Source: Bacteroidota bacterium (GTDB lineage Bacteria; Bacteroidota; Bacteroidia; Bacteroidales; SZUA-534). Taken from it: DNA of 19,732 nt. A program made the translations under genes and the position numbers. The DNA is taken from the NCBI GenBank assembly GCA_020047835.1, contig JAIFNJ010000239.1:1-19732 (forward strand), written 5' to 3'. Numbering within the stretch: position 1 is the first letter of the stretch; each line of letters starts with the position of its first letter. The notes under the pieces were generated by a model. It was given only the letters and a program-made list of their open reading frames with translations, was not told the DNA's origin and made no database searches. This document shows, piece by piece, positions 1 to 7,155 of this stretch.

Positions 1-152
1 TCAATTACTGTATTTTTGTGAAATCTAAAACTTTGGACTTTTTTAAATTTCGATTATTAACAATAAATAATATTGAATTGTTTTGTAACCGTTAAATTAA
101 ATAAATTATTCCATTCGAAAAAAGAATGAGAAGCAAACAGGAGCGTATTTTG

Positions 153-188
153 AAAAAAAAGGATTGACAGAGAACCTGTCAATCCTTT
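153..188 (-). terminator. Rho-independent terminator of the GGGtGRT gene
   Basis: A perfect 13-bp inverted repeat (158-170 with 176-188) around a 5-nt loop is followed, read on the minus strand, by an unbroken run of eight T. It lies about 20 nt past the stop of the GGGtGRT gene. It is the only clear intrinsic terminator I can see downstream of the crcB promoter on this strand. Confidence 0.9.
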
Positions 189-207
189 AAATTTAAGAAA
201 TAATATA

Positions 208-1200
208 TTATGCTTGTGAAACGGCAACAGCTACTGCCACAGAGGCTCCAACCATTGGATTATTTCCCATTCCAATAAGCCCCATCATTTCAACATGCGC
301 AGGAACCGATGAGGAACCAGCAAACTGGGCATCGGAGTGCATACGCCCCATGGTATCGGTCATGCCATAGGAAGCTGGACCCGCGCCCATGTTATCGGGG
401 TGCAACGTGCGGCCAGTGCCACCACCAGATGCTACAGAGAAATATTTCTTGCCTTGTTCAATGCACTCTTTTTTGTAAGTGCCGGCTACTGGGTGCTGGA
501 AGCGGGTTGGGTTGGTTGAATTACCTGTGATTGAAACGTCAACTCCTTCCTTGTGCATAATGGCCACCCCTTCGCGCACGTCGTCGGTACCGTAACAGTT
601 TACTTTGGCTTTGTCGCCTTTTGAATAAGCAATGCGGGACACTTCTTTCAAATCACCGGTAAGGTAATCGAACTGAGTTTGCACGTAGGTAAACCCGTTG
701 ATGCGGGAAATAATTTTAGCGGCATCTTTGCCCAATCCATTCAGAATAACCCGTAACGGTTCTTTACGTACCCGGTTTGCCGATTTTGCGATACCAATGG
801 CACCTTCAGCCGCCGCGAAGGATTCATGGCCAGCCAAGAATGCAAAACATTTGGTTTCTTCGCGGAGCAACATGGCGGCTAAGTTTCCGTGGCCTAAGCC
901 AACCTTGCGGTCATCGGCAACTGAACCGGGGATGCAAAAGGCTTGAAGACCTTCACCCAACGTGGTAGCAATATCGGCAGCATTGGTTTGTCCTTTTTTA
1001 ATGGCTATGGCAGCACCTACAATATACGACCACATGGCGTTTTCAAAGGCAATGGGCTGAATGTCCTTTACAATTTTGTATACATCGACCCCTTTTTTGT
1101 CGCAAATCTGCTTTGCTTCTTCAACAGAAGAAATTCCATGCGAATTAAGTACCTTGTTAATTTGGTTAATCCGTCTATCGTAACTTTCAAATAATGGCAT
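208..1200 (-). CDS. GGGtGRT-family protein
   Basis: This 330-residue protein carries the signature GGGTGRT at residues 259-265, followed by LHPDNM. The family is named after this motif and has no firmly established biochemical function. No signal peptide or membrane segment is visible, so it should be cytoplasmic. The C-terminus is rich in Gly, Met and Ala. The gene follows the NifU-like gene by 12 nt, and the two families are commonly paired in anaerobic Firmicutes and Bacteroidota, which suggests a joint role in Fe-S or related metabolism (inference). An unusually strong Shine-Dalgarno (AGGAGGA, within 1207-1215) overlaps the upstream TAG stop, supporting this ATG and translational coupling. 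The family assignment is firm; the function is unknown. Confidence 0.9.
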   Translation of the reverse strand: MPLFESYDRRINQINKVLNSHGISSVEEAKQICDKKGVDVYKIVKDIQPIAFENAMWSYIVGAAIAIKKGQTNAADIATTLGEGLQAFCIPGSVADDRKVGLGHGNLAAMLLREETKCFAFLAGHESFAAAEGAIGIAKSANRVRKEPLRVILNGLGKDAAKIISRINGFTYVQTQFDYLTGDLKEVSRIAYSKGDKAKVNCYGTDDVREGVAIMHKEGVDVSITGNSTNPTRFQHPVAGTYKKECIEQGKKYFSVASGGGTGRTLHPDNMGAGPASYGMTDTMGRMHSDAQFAGSSSVPAHVEMMGLIGMGNNPMVGASVAVAVAVSQA

Positions 1201-1206
1201 ATCTGG

Positions 1207-1215
1207 TTCCTCCTA
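1207..1215 (-). promoter_or_regulatory. Strong Shine-Dalgarno overlapping the upstream stop codon
   Basis: Read on the minus strand, TAGGAGGAA contains the TAG stop of the NifU-like gene and a near-perfect anti-16S match 7-8 nt before the ATG at 1200. Most genes in this window lack such a site, so this arrangement points to coupled translation of the pair. Confidence 0.75.
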
Positions 1216-1905
1216 TTCTTTACGTGGGTCAATAATTTTAACTGCATCTTCCATACGGCCGTATTTGCCCGATGCTTTTAGCAACGCTTCGTTGGCATCG
1301 GTTCCGGCTTTTATCAGGTCCATCATGCGGCCCAGGCTTACAAATTCGTACCCGATTATTTCGTTACCGGCATCTAAACCCAATTTGGTGATGTATCCTT
1401 CGGCCATTTCCAAGTATCTAGGCCCTTTGGCCACCGTGCCATACATGGTTCCGGTAACACCACGGAGGCCTTTACCTAAATCTTCAAGTCCGGCACCAAT
1501 GGGTAAACCACCTTCAGAAAAAGCCGTTTGTGTACGACCGTAAACAATTTGCAGGAACAACTCGCGCATAGCGGTATTGATGGCATCGCAAACCAAGTCA
1601 GTATTCAATGCCTCAAGGATTGTTTTTCCTGGAAGGATTTCCGAAGCCATGGCTGCGGAGTGAGTCATACCGGTGCAGCCAATGGTTTCCACCAATGCTT
1701 CCTGGATAATTCCTTCTTTAACATTTAGAGTCAATTTGCAAGCGCCTTGTTGCGGAGCGCACCAACCCACACCGTGGGTCAAACCAAAAATGTCTTTAAT
1801 TTCTTTAGCCTTTACCCATCTTCCTTCTTCGGGAATGGGTGCAGAACCATGATTTGCGCCTTGTGCCACGCAGATCATTCCTTCAACTTCGTGTGTAAAA
1901 CTCAT
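1213..1905 (-). CDS. NifU/IscU-like iron-sulfur cluster assembly scaffold protein
   Basis: This 230-residue soluble protein resembles the NifU N-terminal (IscU-like) scaffold fold. Cysteines that could hold a cluster are C12, C49, C56, C77 (in IGCTGMTHSAA, comparable to the GC-x-A-S motif of IscU) and C106. It is longer than IscU (about 130 residues), with an extra C-terminal region of roughly 100 residues rich in Gly and charged residues. The gene sits directly upstream of the GGGtGRT gene, its usual partner. No nifS/iscS or other Isc/Suf gene lies nearby, so it is probably a specialised scaffold rather than part of the housekeeping system (inference). The gap to the upstream DUF190 gene is only 41 nt, without a terminator. 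Confidence 0.85.
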   Translation of the reverse strand: MSFTHEVEGMICVAQGANHGSAPIPEEGRWVKAKEIKDIFGLTHGVGWCAPQQGACKLTLNVKEGIIQEALVETIGCTGMTHSAAMASEILPGKTILEALNTDLVCDAINTAMRELFLQIVYGRTQTAFSEGGLPIGAGLEDLGKGLRGVTGTMYGTVAKGPRYLEMAEGYITKLGLDAGNEIIGYEFVSLGRMMDLIKAGTDANEALLKASGKYGRMEDAVKIIDPRKE

Positions 1906-1946
1906 TTCGATTAAATTTGATAAATATATAGTACCAATGATTTTCT

Positions 1947-2318
1947 TTATTTAAAACTGAAGAATCCTTTTTTCGCCCCTTGCTTATACAGAACAATATT
2001 TGCTTTTTCAACCGTAATCATGCATCCATAGGGTAGTTTTTTAAACCAGGGAAGAATTTTTTCGGTAAACGTTTCAATTTTTTCCGATTCATCAACAATT
2101 TCGATAACCATGGGCAGTTTTTCGGTTATTTCCCAAAATTTAATGGAGTGTACGATGCTGCTGGAACCGAATCCCATAGTGCCTTTTAGCACGGTTGCAC
2201 CGGCCAAACCATACCGTTTGGCAGCAAAAACAACCATTTCATACAGCGGCATGTGTTTGAATTTGTCTGTATTGCTAATGAAAATGCGCAATAGTTTGGC
2301 TTCGCCTTTTATTTCCAT
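1947..2318 (-). CDS. DUF190 domain protein, CrcB partner
   Basis: This 123-residue protein is a complete DUF190 member. Its hallmark segment runs from PLYEMVV through YGLAGATVLKGTMGFG (about residues 24-51) to LPMVIEIVDESEKI. DUF190 proteins are small, soluble and PII-like in fold, and are often encoded beside crcB, where a regulatory role in fluoride export is suspected but not proven. Here the ATG lies 2 nt after the crcB stop, so the two are certainly cotranscribed under the fluoride riboswitch. The length is normal, and no signal peptide or membrane segment is seen. Confidence 0.9.
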   Translation of the reverse strand: MEIKGEAKLLRIFISNTDKFKHMPLYEMVVFAAKRYGLAGATVLKGTMGFGSSSIVHSIKFWEITEKLPMVIEIVDESEKIETFTEKILPWFKKLPYGCMITVEKANIVLYKQGAKKGFFSFK

Positions 2319-2320
2319 GG

Positions 2321-2698
2321 CTAGAATATTTTAGTGGTTAAATTACCCAAATAAGTGGCCATAAGCCCTAGAAAAACGCTCAAACCGGCATACAGCGCGA
2401 CATAAAAAAAATTGCCGTCCCGGAGCATCGAAAGGTTTTCGTTGGAAAAGGTCGAAAAGGTGGTAAAACCTCCGCAAAAACCAACGGTAAGGAATATCCG
2501 CCATTCATCATTCATTAGGGTTCCACGATCAGAAAGACCATAAAATATTCCAATTAAAAAACACCCAATGATATTAACTGTAAATGTACCAAATGGAAAT
2601 GCAGAAATGATGGTGTTTTGAATATATCTCGAAGTGAGGTATCGGGCAACCCCTCCAATAAAACTGCCGGAACCAATGATGAATAGTACTTTTAGCAT
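2321..2698 (-). CDS. crcB: Fluoride ion channel/exporter CrcB (Fluc)
   Basis: This 125-residue protein is predicted to span the inner membrane four times. CrcB/Fluc proteins form dual-topology dimers that let fluoride leave the cell. Visible family motifs are GGVARYL near residue 15, FPFGTFTVNIIGCF with the conserved pore Asn, and GFCGGFTTFSTFSNE, the Phe/Thr/Ser-rich segment lining the fluoride path. A single crcB copy fits a homodimer. It is the first gene after a fluoride riboswitch and is followed 2 nt later by a DUF190 gene. The start at 2698 is supported by the position of the riboswitch 40 nt upstream and by normal family length. Confidence 0.95.
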   Translation of the reverse strand: MLKVLFIIGSGSFIGGVARYLTSRYIQNTIISAFPFGTFTVNIIGCFLIGIFYGLSDRGTLMNDEWRIFLTVGFCGGFTTFSTFSNENLSMLRDGNFFYVALYAGLSVFLGLMATYLGNLTTKIF

Positions 2699-2734
2699 AC
2701 CCGGTGGTAAATACTTTAAATTGAATTAATTTCA

Positions 2735-2790
2735 GTTTTGTAGGAGTTATTAGCTTATTTAAGGCGGTTCAAGGCTAACCCCATAGCCAG
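2735..2790 (-). ncRNA. Fluoride riboswitch (crcB motif RNA)
   Basis: Read on the minus strand, GGCUAUGGGGUUAGCC (2788-2773) forms the first stem-loop. A GAACCGCC segment follows, then GCUAAUAACUCCUAC (2754-2740). This matches the fluoride aptamer core as known from crcB leaders (GGCGAUGG, then AAACGC, then GCUAAUGACUCCUAC). The loop GGGGUU can pair with AACUCC to give the conserved pseudoknot, with one G-U wobble. The internal P3 helix looks short. No intrinsic terminator lies between aptamer and ATG, so control is probably at translation: a small UACC/GGUA hairpin (2709-2698) touches the start codon (weak inference). Binding fluoride should switch on crcB. Confidence 0.9.
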
Positions 2791-2795
2791 ACAGG

Positions 2796-2827
2796 CAAAT
2801 GTAGGGAAAATATCTTTTTTAATCAAT
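2796..2827 (-). promoter_or_regulatory. Promoter of the crcB operon, Bacteroidetes type
   Basis: The -7 box TACATTTG (2803-2796) is an 8/8 match to TAnnTTTG. Exactly 20 nt upstream is ATTG (2827-2824), a 3/4 match to the -33 TTTG. Transcription would start near 2790, right at the first bases of the riboswitch aptamer. Confidence 0.75.
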
Positions 2828-3096
2828 GATTAATGAGGTTCTTATTGCCAATAATGACATTTAATTATCCAAAATAAGGCTATGAATTTAGTTGATTACT
2901 TAAATTGATTCCCCTAATAATTTCCTGGAAAACGGCCGTTCTCCAAAACAATGCTTACACATAATTGTTATTAGCATTGTACAGTAATAGTATGGCTGTG
3001 CGGTAGCGGCAGTTTATTAATTTATAATATGAAAGGGTATCGTAAATTAATATATCGATACAAAATACGTTCATACTTATAAATTAATAAGAAAAC
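2828..3096. other. AT-rich intergenic region between divergent crcB and desaturase genes
   Basis: This stretch should hold the desaturase promoter, but I find no clear TAnnTTTG match on the plus strand. The only structure noted is an inverted repeat, GTATCG (3037-3042) with CGATAC (3056-3061), 35 nt before the desaturase ATG. No convincing small ORF is seen. Confidence 0.5.
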
Positions 3097-4170
3097 ATGC
3101 AAACTCCAGAATTTTCACAACCAACCAACAGCTTTCACACAGAATTGCGCAAGCGGGTGAACTTATATTTTGCCGATAAAAAGATAAGGCAAACCGGCAA
3201 TTTCAAATTGTACAGCAAAGCCACCATTATTGCTCTGGCTTTTATTGCTACCTATACCCATCTGGTATTTTTCACCTCATCATTCACTTGGGTAAATTTG
3301 CTTGAATGCATTGCTTTGGGTGGATTAACTGCTGCTATTGGATTTAATATTATGCACGATGGTGCCCATGGCAGTTTTAGCCGAAAAGAGTGGATTAACG
3401 ATTTGGCTGGAATGTCTATCAATTTTTTAGGAGCCAATGTATATATGTGGAAAACAAAGCACAACGTGATTCACCATACTTACACCAACATTGATGGTGT
3501 GGACGATGACATTAATGCCAAGCCTTTTTTACGCATGTGCGAAACACAAGAGAAATACAGTATCCATAAATTTCAGCACTTTTATTTTGTATTTGTATAT
3601 TCATTACTTTATTTGTATTGGATATTTTTTACCGATTATAAGAAATATTTTACTGGAAAAGTGGGTGAATTGCCAATTAAAAAAATGAAAGTGGGTGACC
3701 ACATCTCATTTTGGGGATTCAAAGCTATACATTTGGTTTTATTCGTTGCCATTCCCATTTACATGGTAGGTTTTCTTCCATGGGTTATAGGCTTTTTGGT
3801 TTATGGTCTTTTTGCCGGGGTTGTTTTAAGTATGGTATTTCAATTGGCTCATACCGTTGAAGACACCTATTTTCCAGTAGTTGAAAAAGGTCAGGTGAAT
3901 ATGGAAGACGAATGGGTAATCCACCAATTGAAAGTAACAGCCAACTTTGCTACCCAAAACAAGGTTGTTTCTTGGTTTATTGGTGGTTTGAATTTTCAGA
4001 TTGAGCACCACTTATTCAAAAAAATATCACATGTGCATTACCCGGCGTTAAGCAAAATTGTGAAACAGGTATGCGCCGAATATCAGATGCCTTATATTGA
4101 ATATCCCAATGTTCGTTTGGCTGTGGCTTCGCATATTAGCCACCTACACCATGTTGGAAGGGGAAAATAA
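3097..4170 (+). CDS. Membrane acyl-CoA fatty acid desaturase (linoleoyl-CoA/delta-6 type)
   Basis: This 357-residue integral membrane desaturase of the front-end type would use di-iron and O2 to insert a double bond into a fatty acyl chain. All histidine boxes are present: HDGAH (87-91), HNVIHH (122-127) and QIEHH (301-305). The glutamine in the last box is typical of linoleoyl-CoA/delta-6-like enzymes. Hydrophobic segments lie near residues 43-60, 68-86, 160-180 and 210-250. There is no fused cytochrome b5 domain, so electrons must come from another protein. The length fits the bacterial family. The gene is monocistronic, bounded by a terminator. Substrate position cannot be read from sequence. 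An O2-requiring enzyme suggests the host meets at least low oxygen. Confidence 0.9.
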   Translation: MQTPEFSQPTNSFHTELRKRVNLYFADKKIRQTGNFKLYSKATIIALAFIATYTHLVFFTSSFTWVNLLECIALGGLTAAIGFNIMHDGAHGSFSRKEWINDLAGMSINFLGANVYMWKTKHNVIHHTYTNIDGVDDDINAKPFLRMCETQEKYSIHKFQHFYFVFVYSLLYLYWIFFTDYKKYFTGKVGELPIKKMKVGDHISFWGFKAIHLVLFVAIPIYMVGFLPWVIGFLVYGLFAGVVLSMVFQLAHTVEDTYFPVVEKGQVNMEDEWVIHQLKVTANFATQNKVVSWFIGGLNFQIEHHLFKKISHVHYPALSKIVKQVCAEYQMPYIEYPNVRLAVASHISHLHHVGRGK

Positions 4171-4202
4171 GAGTACTTGAGTTGAAATTATAAAGTAAAA
4201 AG

Positions 4203-4246
4203 ACAGCGATAGAGCTTATTTACAAGCCCCTTCGCTGTTTTTTTTT
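4203..4246 (+). terminator. Terminator of the desaturase gene, probably bidirectional
   Basis: ACAGCGA (4203-4209) pairs with TCGCTGT (4232-4238), with an inner GCTT/AAGC stem, followed by nine T. On the minus strand the same hairpin is followed by CTTTTT, so it may also end the potD transcript arriving from the right. Confidence 0.8.
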
Positions 4247-4295
4247 AAGTGCGAAATCAGTTATTGATTTTTTGGCAACCGTATTTCCCGGATTT

Positions 4296-5606
4296 TTATT
4301 TTTTCACCTTACGGTAAATAAGCCAGCCAACCAGGAGTAAAATGAAAGCACCTATAAAATAGCCCATTCCTTTATTCATGTTATCGCCTTTGGCACGGCT
4401 CCACATTTCAAGGATCGCATCATTTTTATCCAAAAAATCGTGCAGCAGCATGCAACGACTTACCACACTGCTATCGGGATACTGAATGGGGTTTACTTTC
4501 AAACTGTCGTTTCCCGGACCGAAAAAATAACTAAGATTAACCGTTTCAGTGAGGGTTGAATCAATTTGAGCTTCTAAAATCTCAGGAGTTGCAACAGCGC
4601 TGGTATAGCCACTTACCTCCATATTGCGCAACACCACATCGGGACGGCATAAATAATTTAGAAAATAGCTGGCGGCCTTAACATTACCTGCATATTTTGG
4701 AATTACCCATCCATCGAACCACAAGTTGCTGCCTTCGCGTGGCACTACATAATCGAGGGATACATTTACCAAAGCGGCTTCTTCAATCGACCAAACGGCA
4801 TCACCACTCCAATTGTAGCTCATCCAAATTTCCCCTTTGGTCATCATCTCTTTGCCAAAATCAGCTTCCCATCCGGCTAAATTGGGTTTCAACGCTTTTA
4901 AATTTTTCTCAACCATGGCTATATCTTCATCGGTATGTGCGTTGGAAACATCGTAAAGGGTCCTCTTGCCGGAAACAATGTCGGGATAATAGCTATAAAT
5001 GGCAACCATATTGTAAACATCCCAATAATGATCCTTCATTAATATTTTTCCTTTGTTCTTTTCATCCCATAGGCACGACCAAGATTCCACCTCGCTTTTT
5101 GATATGAGATTGGTGTTGTATAAAATGCCCGATGTTCCCCACATATAAGGTACCATATAATCTCCCGCTTTTTTTCCGGGTGCACTGAAATCATCCATGC
5201 GTTCCGTTAAAAAAGGAGATAGGTTTTTAATATAGTTTTCAGTAGATCCAAAATTCGTATTAATAGGAAGCAGCATGTCATTTTTCATCATCCGCTCAAT
5301 AACATACTGAGAGGGGCATACTAGGTCGTAATCTTCGTTTCCCAATGCTATTTTAGTGTACATAACTTCTGTTAAATCGAATACCTGATAAACAACCTCA
5401 ACATCCTCACCGGTTTGTTCTTTATACCAGACAGGAAATTCCGTGAGCAAATCCTCATCAATATAATCGGCCCAATTATACACTTTCAGAATTTTTTTTC
5501 TCGAATCATCATCCTGAGTAAACGAACTGAATAGGGTTACAACACCCATGAATAGGAGCACTGCGAAAATTGAATGCCCCAATCTTTTTTGAATGAGTCT
5601 TTTCAT
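4296..5606 (-). CDS. potD: Spermidine/putrescine-binding protein PotD, membrane anchored
   Basis: This 436-residue substrate-binding protein of the polyamine ABC transporter has characteristic segments near its mature N-terminus: LKVYNWADYIDEDLL, VYQVFDLTEVMY and YDLVCPSQYVIERM. It starts with a hydrophobic signal or anchor (about residues 12-30) but has no lipobox cysteine. Unlike the soluble E. coli PotD (about 348 residues), it ends with a second hydrophobic segment, GYFIGAFILLLVGWLIY, followed by RKVKK, which would anchor the C-terminus in the inner membrane with the charges inside. The ATG overlaps the potC stop by 4 nt (ATGA), so it is last in the pot operon. Assignment is firm; polyamine preference is unknown. 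Confidence 0.92.
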   Translation of the reverse strand: MKRLIQKRLGHSIFAVLLFMGVVTLFSSFTQDDDSRKKILKVYNWADYIDEDLLTEFPVWYKEQTGEDVEVVYQVFDLTEVMYTKIALGNEDYDLVCPSQYVIERMMKNDMLLPINTNFGSTENYIKNLSPFLTERMDDFSAPGKKAGDYMVPYMWGTSGILYNTNLISKSEVESWSCLWDEKNKGKILMKDHYWDVYNMVAIYSYYPDIVSGKRTLYDVSNAHTDEDIAMVEKNLKALKPNLAGWEADFGKEMMTKGEIWMSYNWSGDAVWSIEEAALVNVSLDYVVPREGSNLWFDGWVIPKYAGNVKAASYFLNYLCRPDVVLRNMEVSGYTSAVATPEILEAQIDSTLTETVNLSYFFGPGNDSLKVNPIQYPDSSVVSRCMLLHDFLDKNDAILEMWSRAKGDNMNKGMGYFIGAFILLLVGWLIYRKVKK

Positions 5607-6346
5607 GATTTACTTTTTCTTTTTACGGACCGTTGATTAATAAATAATAATAGCACTAACACAGTTATAAATATTATGGCCGACAGGGGCCTTAGTTCAG
5701 GAGTTAAGCCGCCTTTTCGGGCATCGGCATAAATATAAGTCGATAAGGTTTCCAATCCTTGGTTACCAATGGTGAATAAAGTTACCACAAAGTCGTCAAT
5801 AGACAAGGTAAAAGCCAGTATAAAACCGCTAATCATGCCGGGTTTTAGTTCAGGCAACATTATTTTGCGAAGCGCATAATAGGGAGTAGCACCCAAATCG
5901 AGGGCGGCTTCATACAGGTTTTCGTTCATCCGGCGTAGCCGCGGCAATACACTGAGCACTACATAAGGAGTACAAAAGGTAATATGTGCCAGAATTACGG
6001 TAGTATATCCCTGCGAAATGCCCAAACTTATGAATAAGAGAAACAACGAAATGGCGGTGATGATATCGGGATTTAAAATAGGAATGGTATTCAATAGTTG
6101 CACTGTTTAAATCATGGAAGCAAAGGCTGCAATAAGACCGATTATCAGGGTGTTCCAGAGTGCATTCGACAGGGAGTGGTGCACTCCGCTTTTGAAAATA
6201 GAGGTGTATAGTTTAAATGAAAAACCAGTCCAGTTACCCAGCACCTTTGATTCAGTAAAAGAGAATACAATAATGATGAGAATAGGGGCGTAGAGCATAA
6301 CCAGCAAGGCTCCCAGATACGATCTTGAAAGGATTCGCCTTATCAT
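5603..6346 (-). pseudogene. potC: potC, polyamine ABC permease split by an in-frame stop
   Basis: Two ORFs in one reading frame (6346-6107 and 6103-5603) together make one PotC. The first 79 codons give the N-terminus and first membrane segments, ending FASMI before a TAA at 6109-6107. After one codon, reading can resume at a GTG (6103) with LLNTIPILNPDI, the start of the next membrane helix. The rest is intact, including the EAA loop (EAALDLGATP). Against E. coli PotC, about 16 residues (late TM2 and the following loop) are missing between FASMI and NPDI, so a small deletion probably created the stop. The gene overlaps potB (6343-6346) and potD (5603-5606) by 4 nt each. It is probably non-functional unless the stop is a sequencing or assembly error. 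Confidence 0.8.
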
Positions 6347-7143
6347 ATGAGGCCTCCTTCCGCTGAATCATTTTCAGTGCCTTCGCTATTAAGTAAGGAA
6401 GTTAATCCTATTAATAGCAGCATTACCAGCGATAATGCCGCACCGTAATTCCACATTCCATTATAAATATTCTCTTGTAGTGTGGTTCCAAATAATTTGA
6501 TGTTGTTGATGGTTAACAATTCAGCAATGGCAAACGTGGAGATAACCGGCATGAAAACCATCATAATGCCACTGGAAATACCAGGAGCTGACAGTGGAAG
6601 TATAGTCTTTAAAAAAACCTGCCGGGGATTGGCTCCTAAGTCTTGTGCCGCTTCAATTAAATTGGAATCGGTTTTTTGCAATATGTTATAAATGGGATAA
6701 ATCATAAAAGGCAGGAAGTTGTAAACCATTCCAAATATTAGCGATCCTTTTCCAAGCGGAAGACTTAAAAAATCGAAAAGAGCCACTGTGGCCAAGGTTC
6801 TGATAAGAAAGTTGACCCACATGGGAAGAATAAAAAGCAACACCAAAATCTGAGCTTTTCGCGATTCCATCCGGCTGAGTATATAGGCCGCTGGATAACC
6901 TAGAATCAAACAAAGAACCGTAGTTATTAAAGCAATCCCGATTGAAAAAATAAAGGTATTCATTGCCTCGGGATGCATCCAGAATTTACGAAAGTTGTTT
7001 AGGGTAAAAGTACCGTCGTGGCTGGTAAAAGCATAATATACAATTAAACAAAGGGGAATAATAACAAAAAAACCTAAAAAAAGAAGGTAGGGGATGGACC
7101 AATTCCTTCGTAATCCAATGAATGATATTAAGTTTCGCTGCAC
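6343..7143 (-). CDS. potB: Spermidine/putrescine ABC transporter permease PotB
   Basis: This 266-residue inner-membrane permease has about six hydrophobic helices. The cytoplasmic EAA loop that docks on the ATPase is seen as EAAQDLGANPRQVFLKTILP, beginning at residue 164. The N-terminal NWSIPYLLFLGFFVIIPLCL is a typical PotB first helix. Length is close to the family norm (about 275-285). It lies 12 nt after potA and overlaps potC by 4 nt, the canonical potABCD order. With potC broken, PotB would lack its normal heterodimer partner unless it forms a homodimer or pairs with another permease (inference). Confidence 0.93.
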   Translation of the reverse strand: MQRNLISFIGLRRNWSIPYLLFLGFFVIIPLCLIVYYAFTSHDGTFTLNNFRKFWMHPEAMNTFIFSIGIALITTVLCLILGYPAAYILSRMESRKAQILVLLFILPMWVNFLIRTLATVALFDFLSLPLGKGSLIFGMVYNFLPFMIYPIYNILQKTDSNLIEAAQDLGANPRQVFLKTILPLSAPGISSGIMMVFMPVISTFAIAELLTINNIKLFGTTLQENIYNGMWNYGAALSLVMLLLIGLTSLLNSEGTENDSAEGGLI

Positions 7144-7155
7144 CGTATCTTTGGA

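Noticed and set aside
4697..5107. 136-codon open frame on the plus strand inside potD
   Set aside because: It lies wholly antisense to a well-supported PotD, has an unusual Ser/Cys/Arg-rich composition and no recognisable domain; it is a shadow frame.
5603..6346. The two potC pieces as two separate permease genes
   Set aside because: They are in the same frame one codon apart, and together match a single PotC in order; neither alone has a full set of helices.
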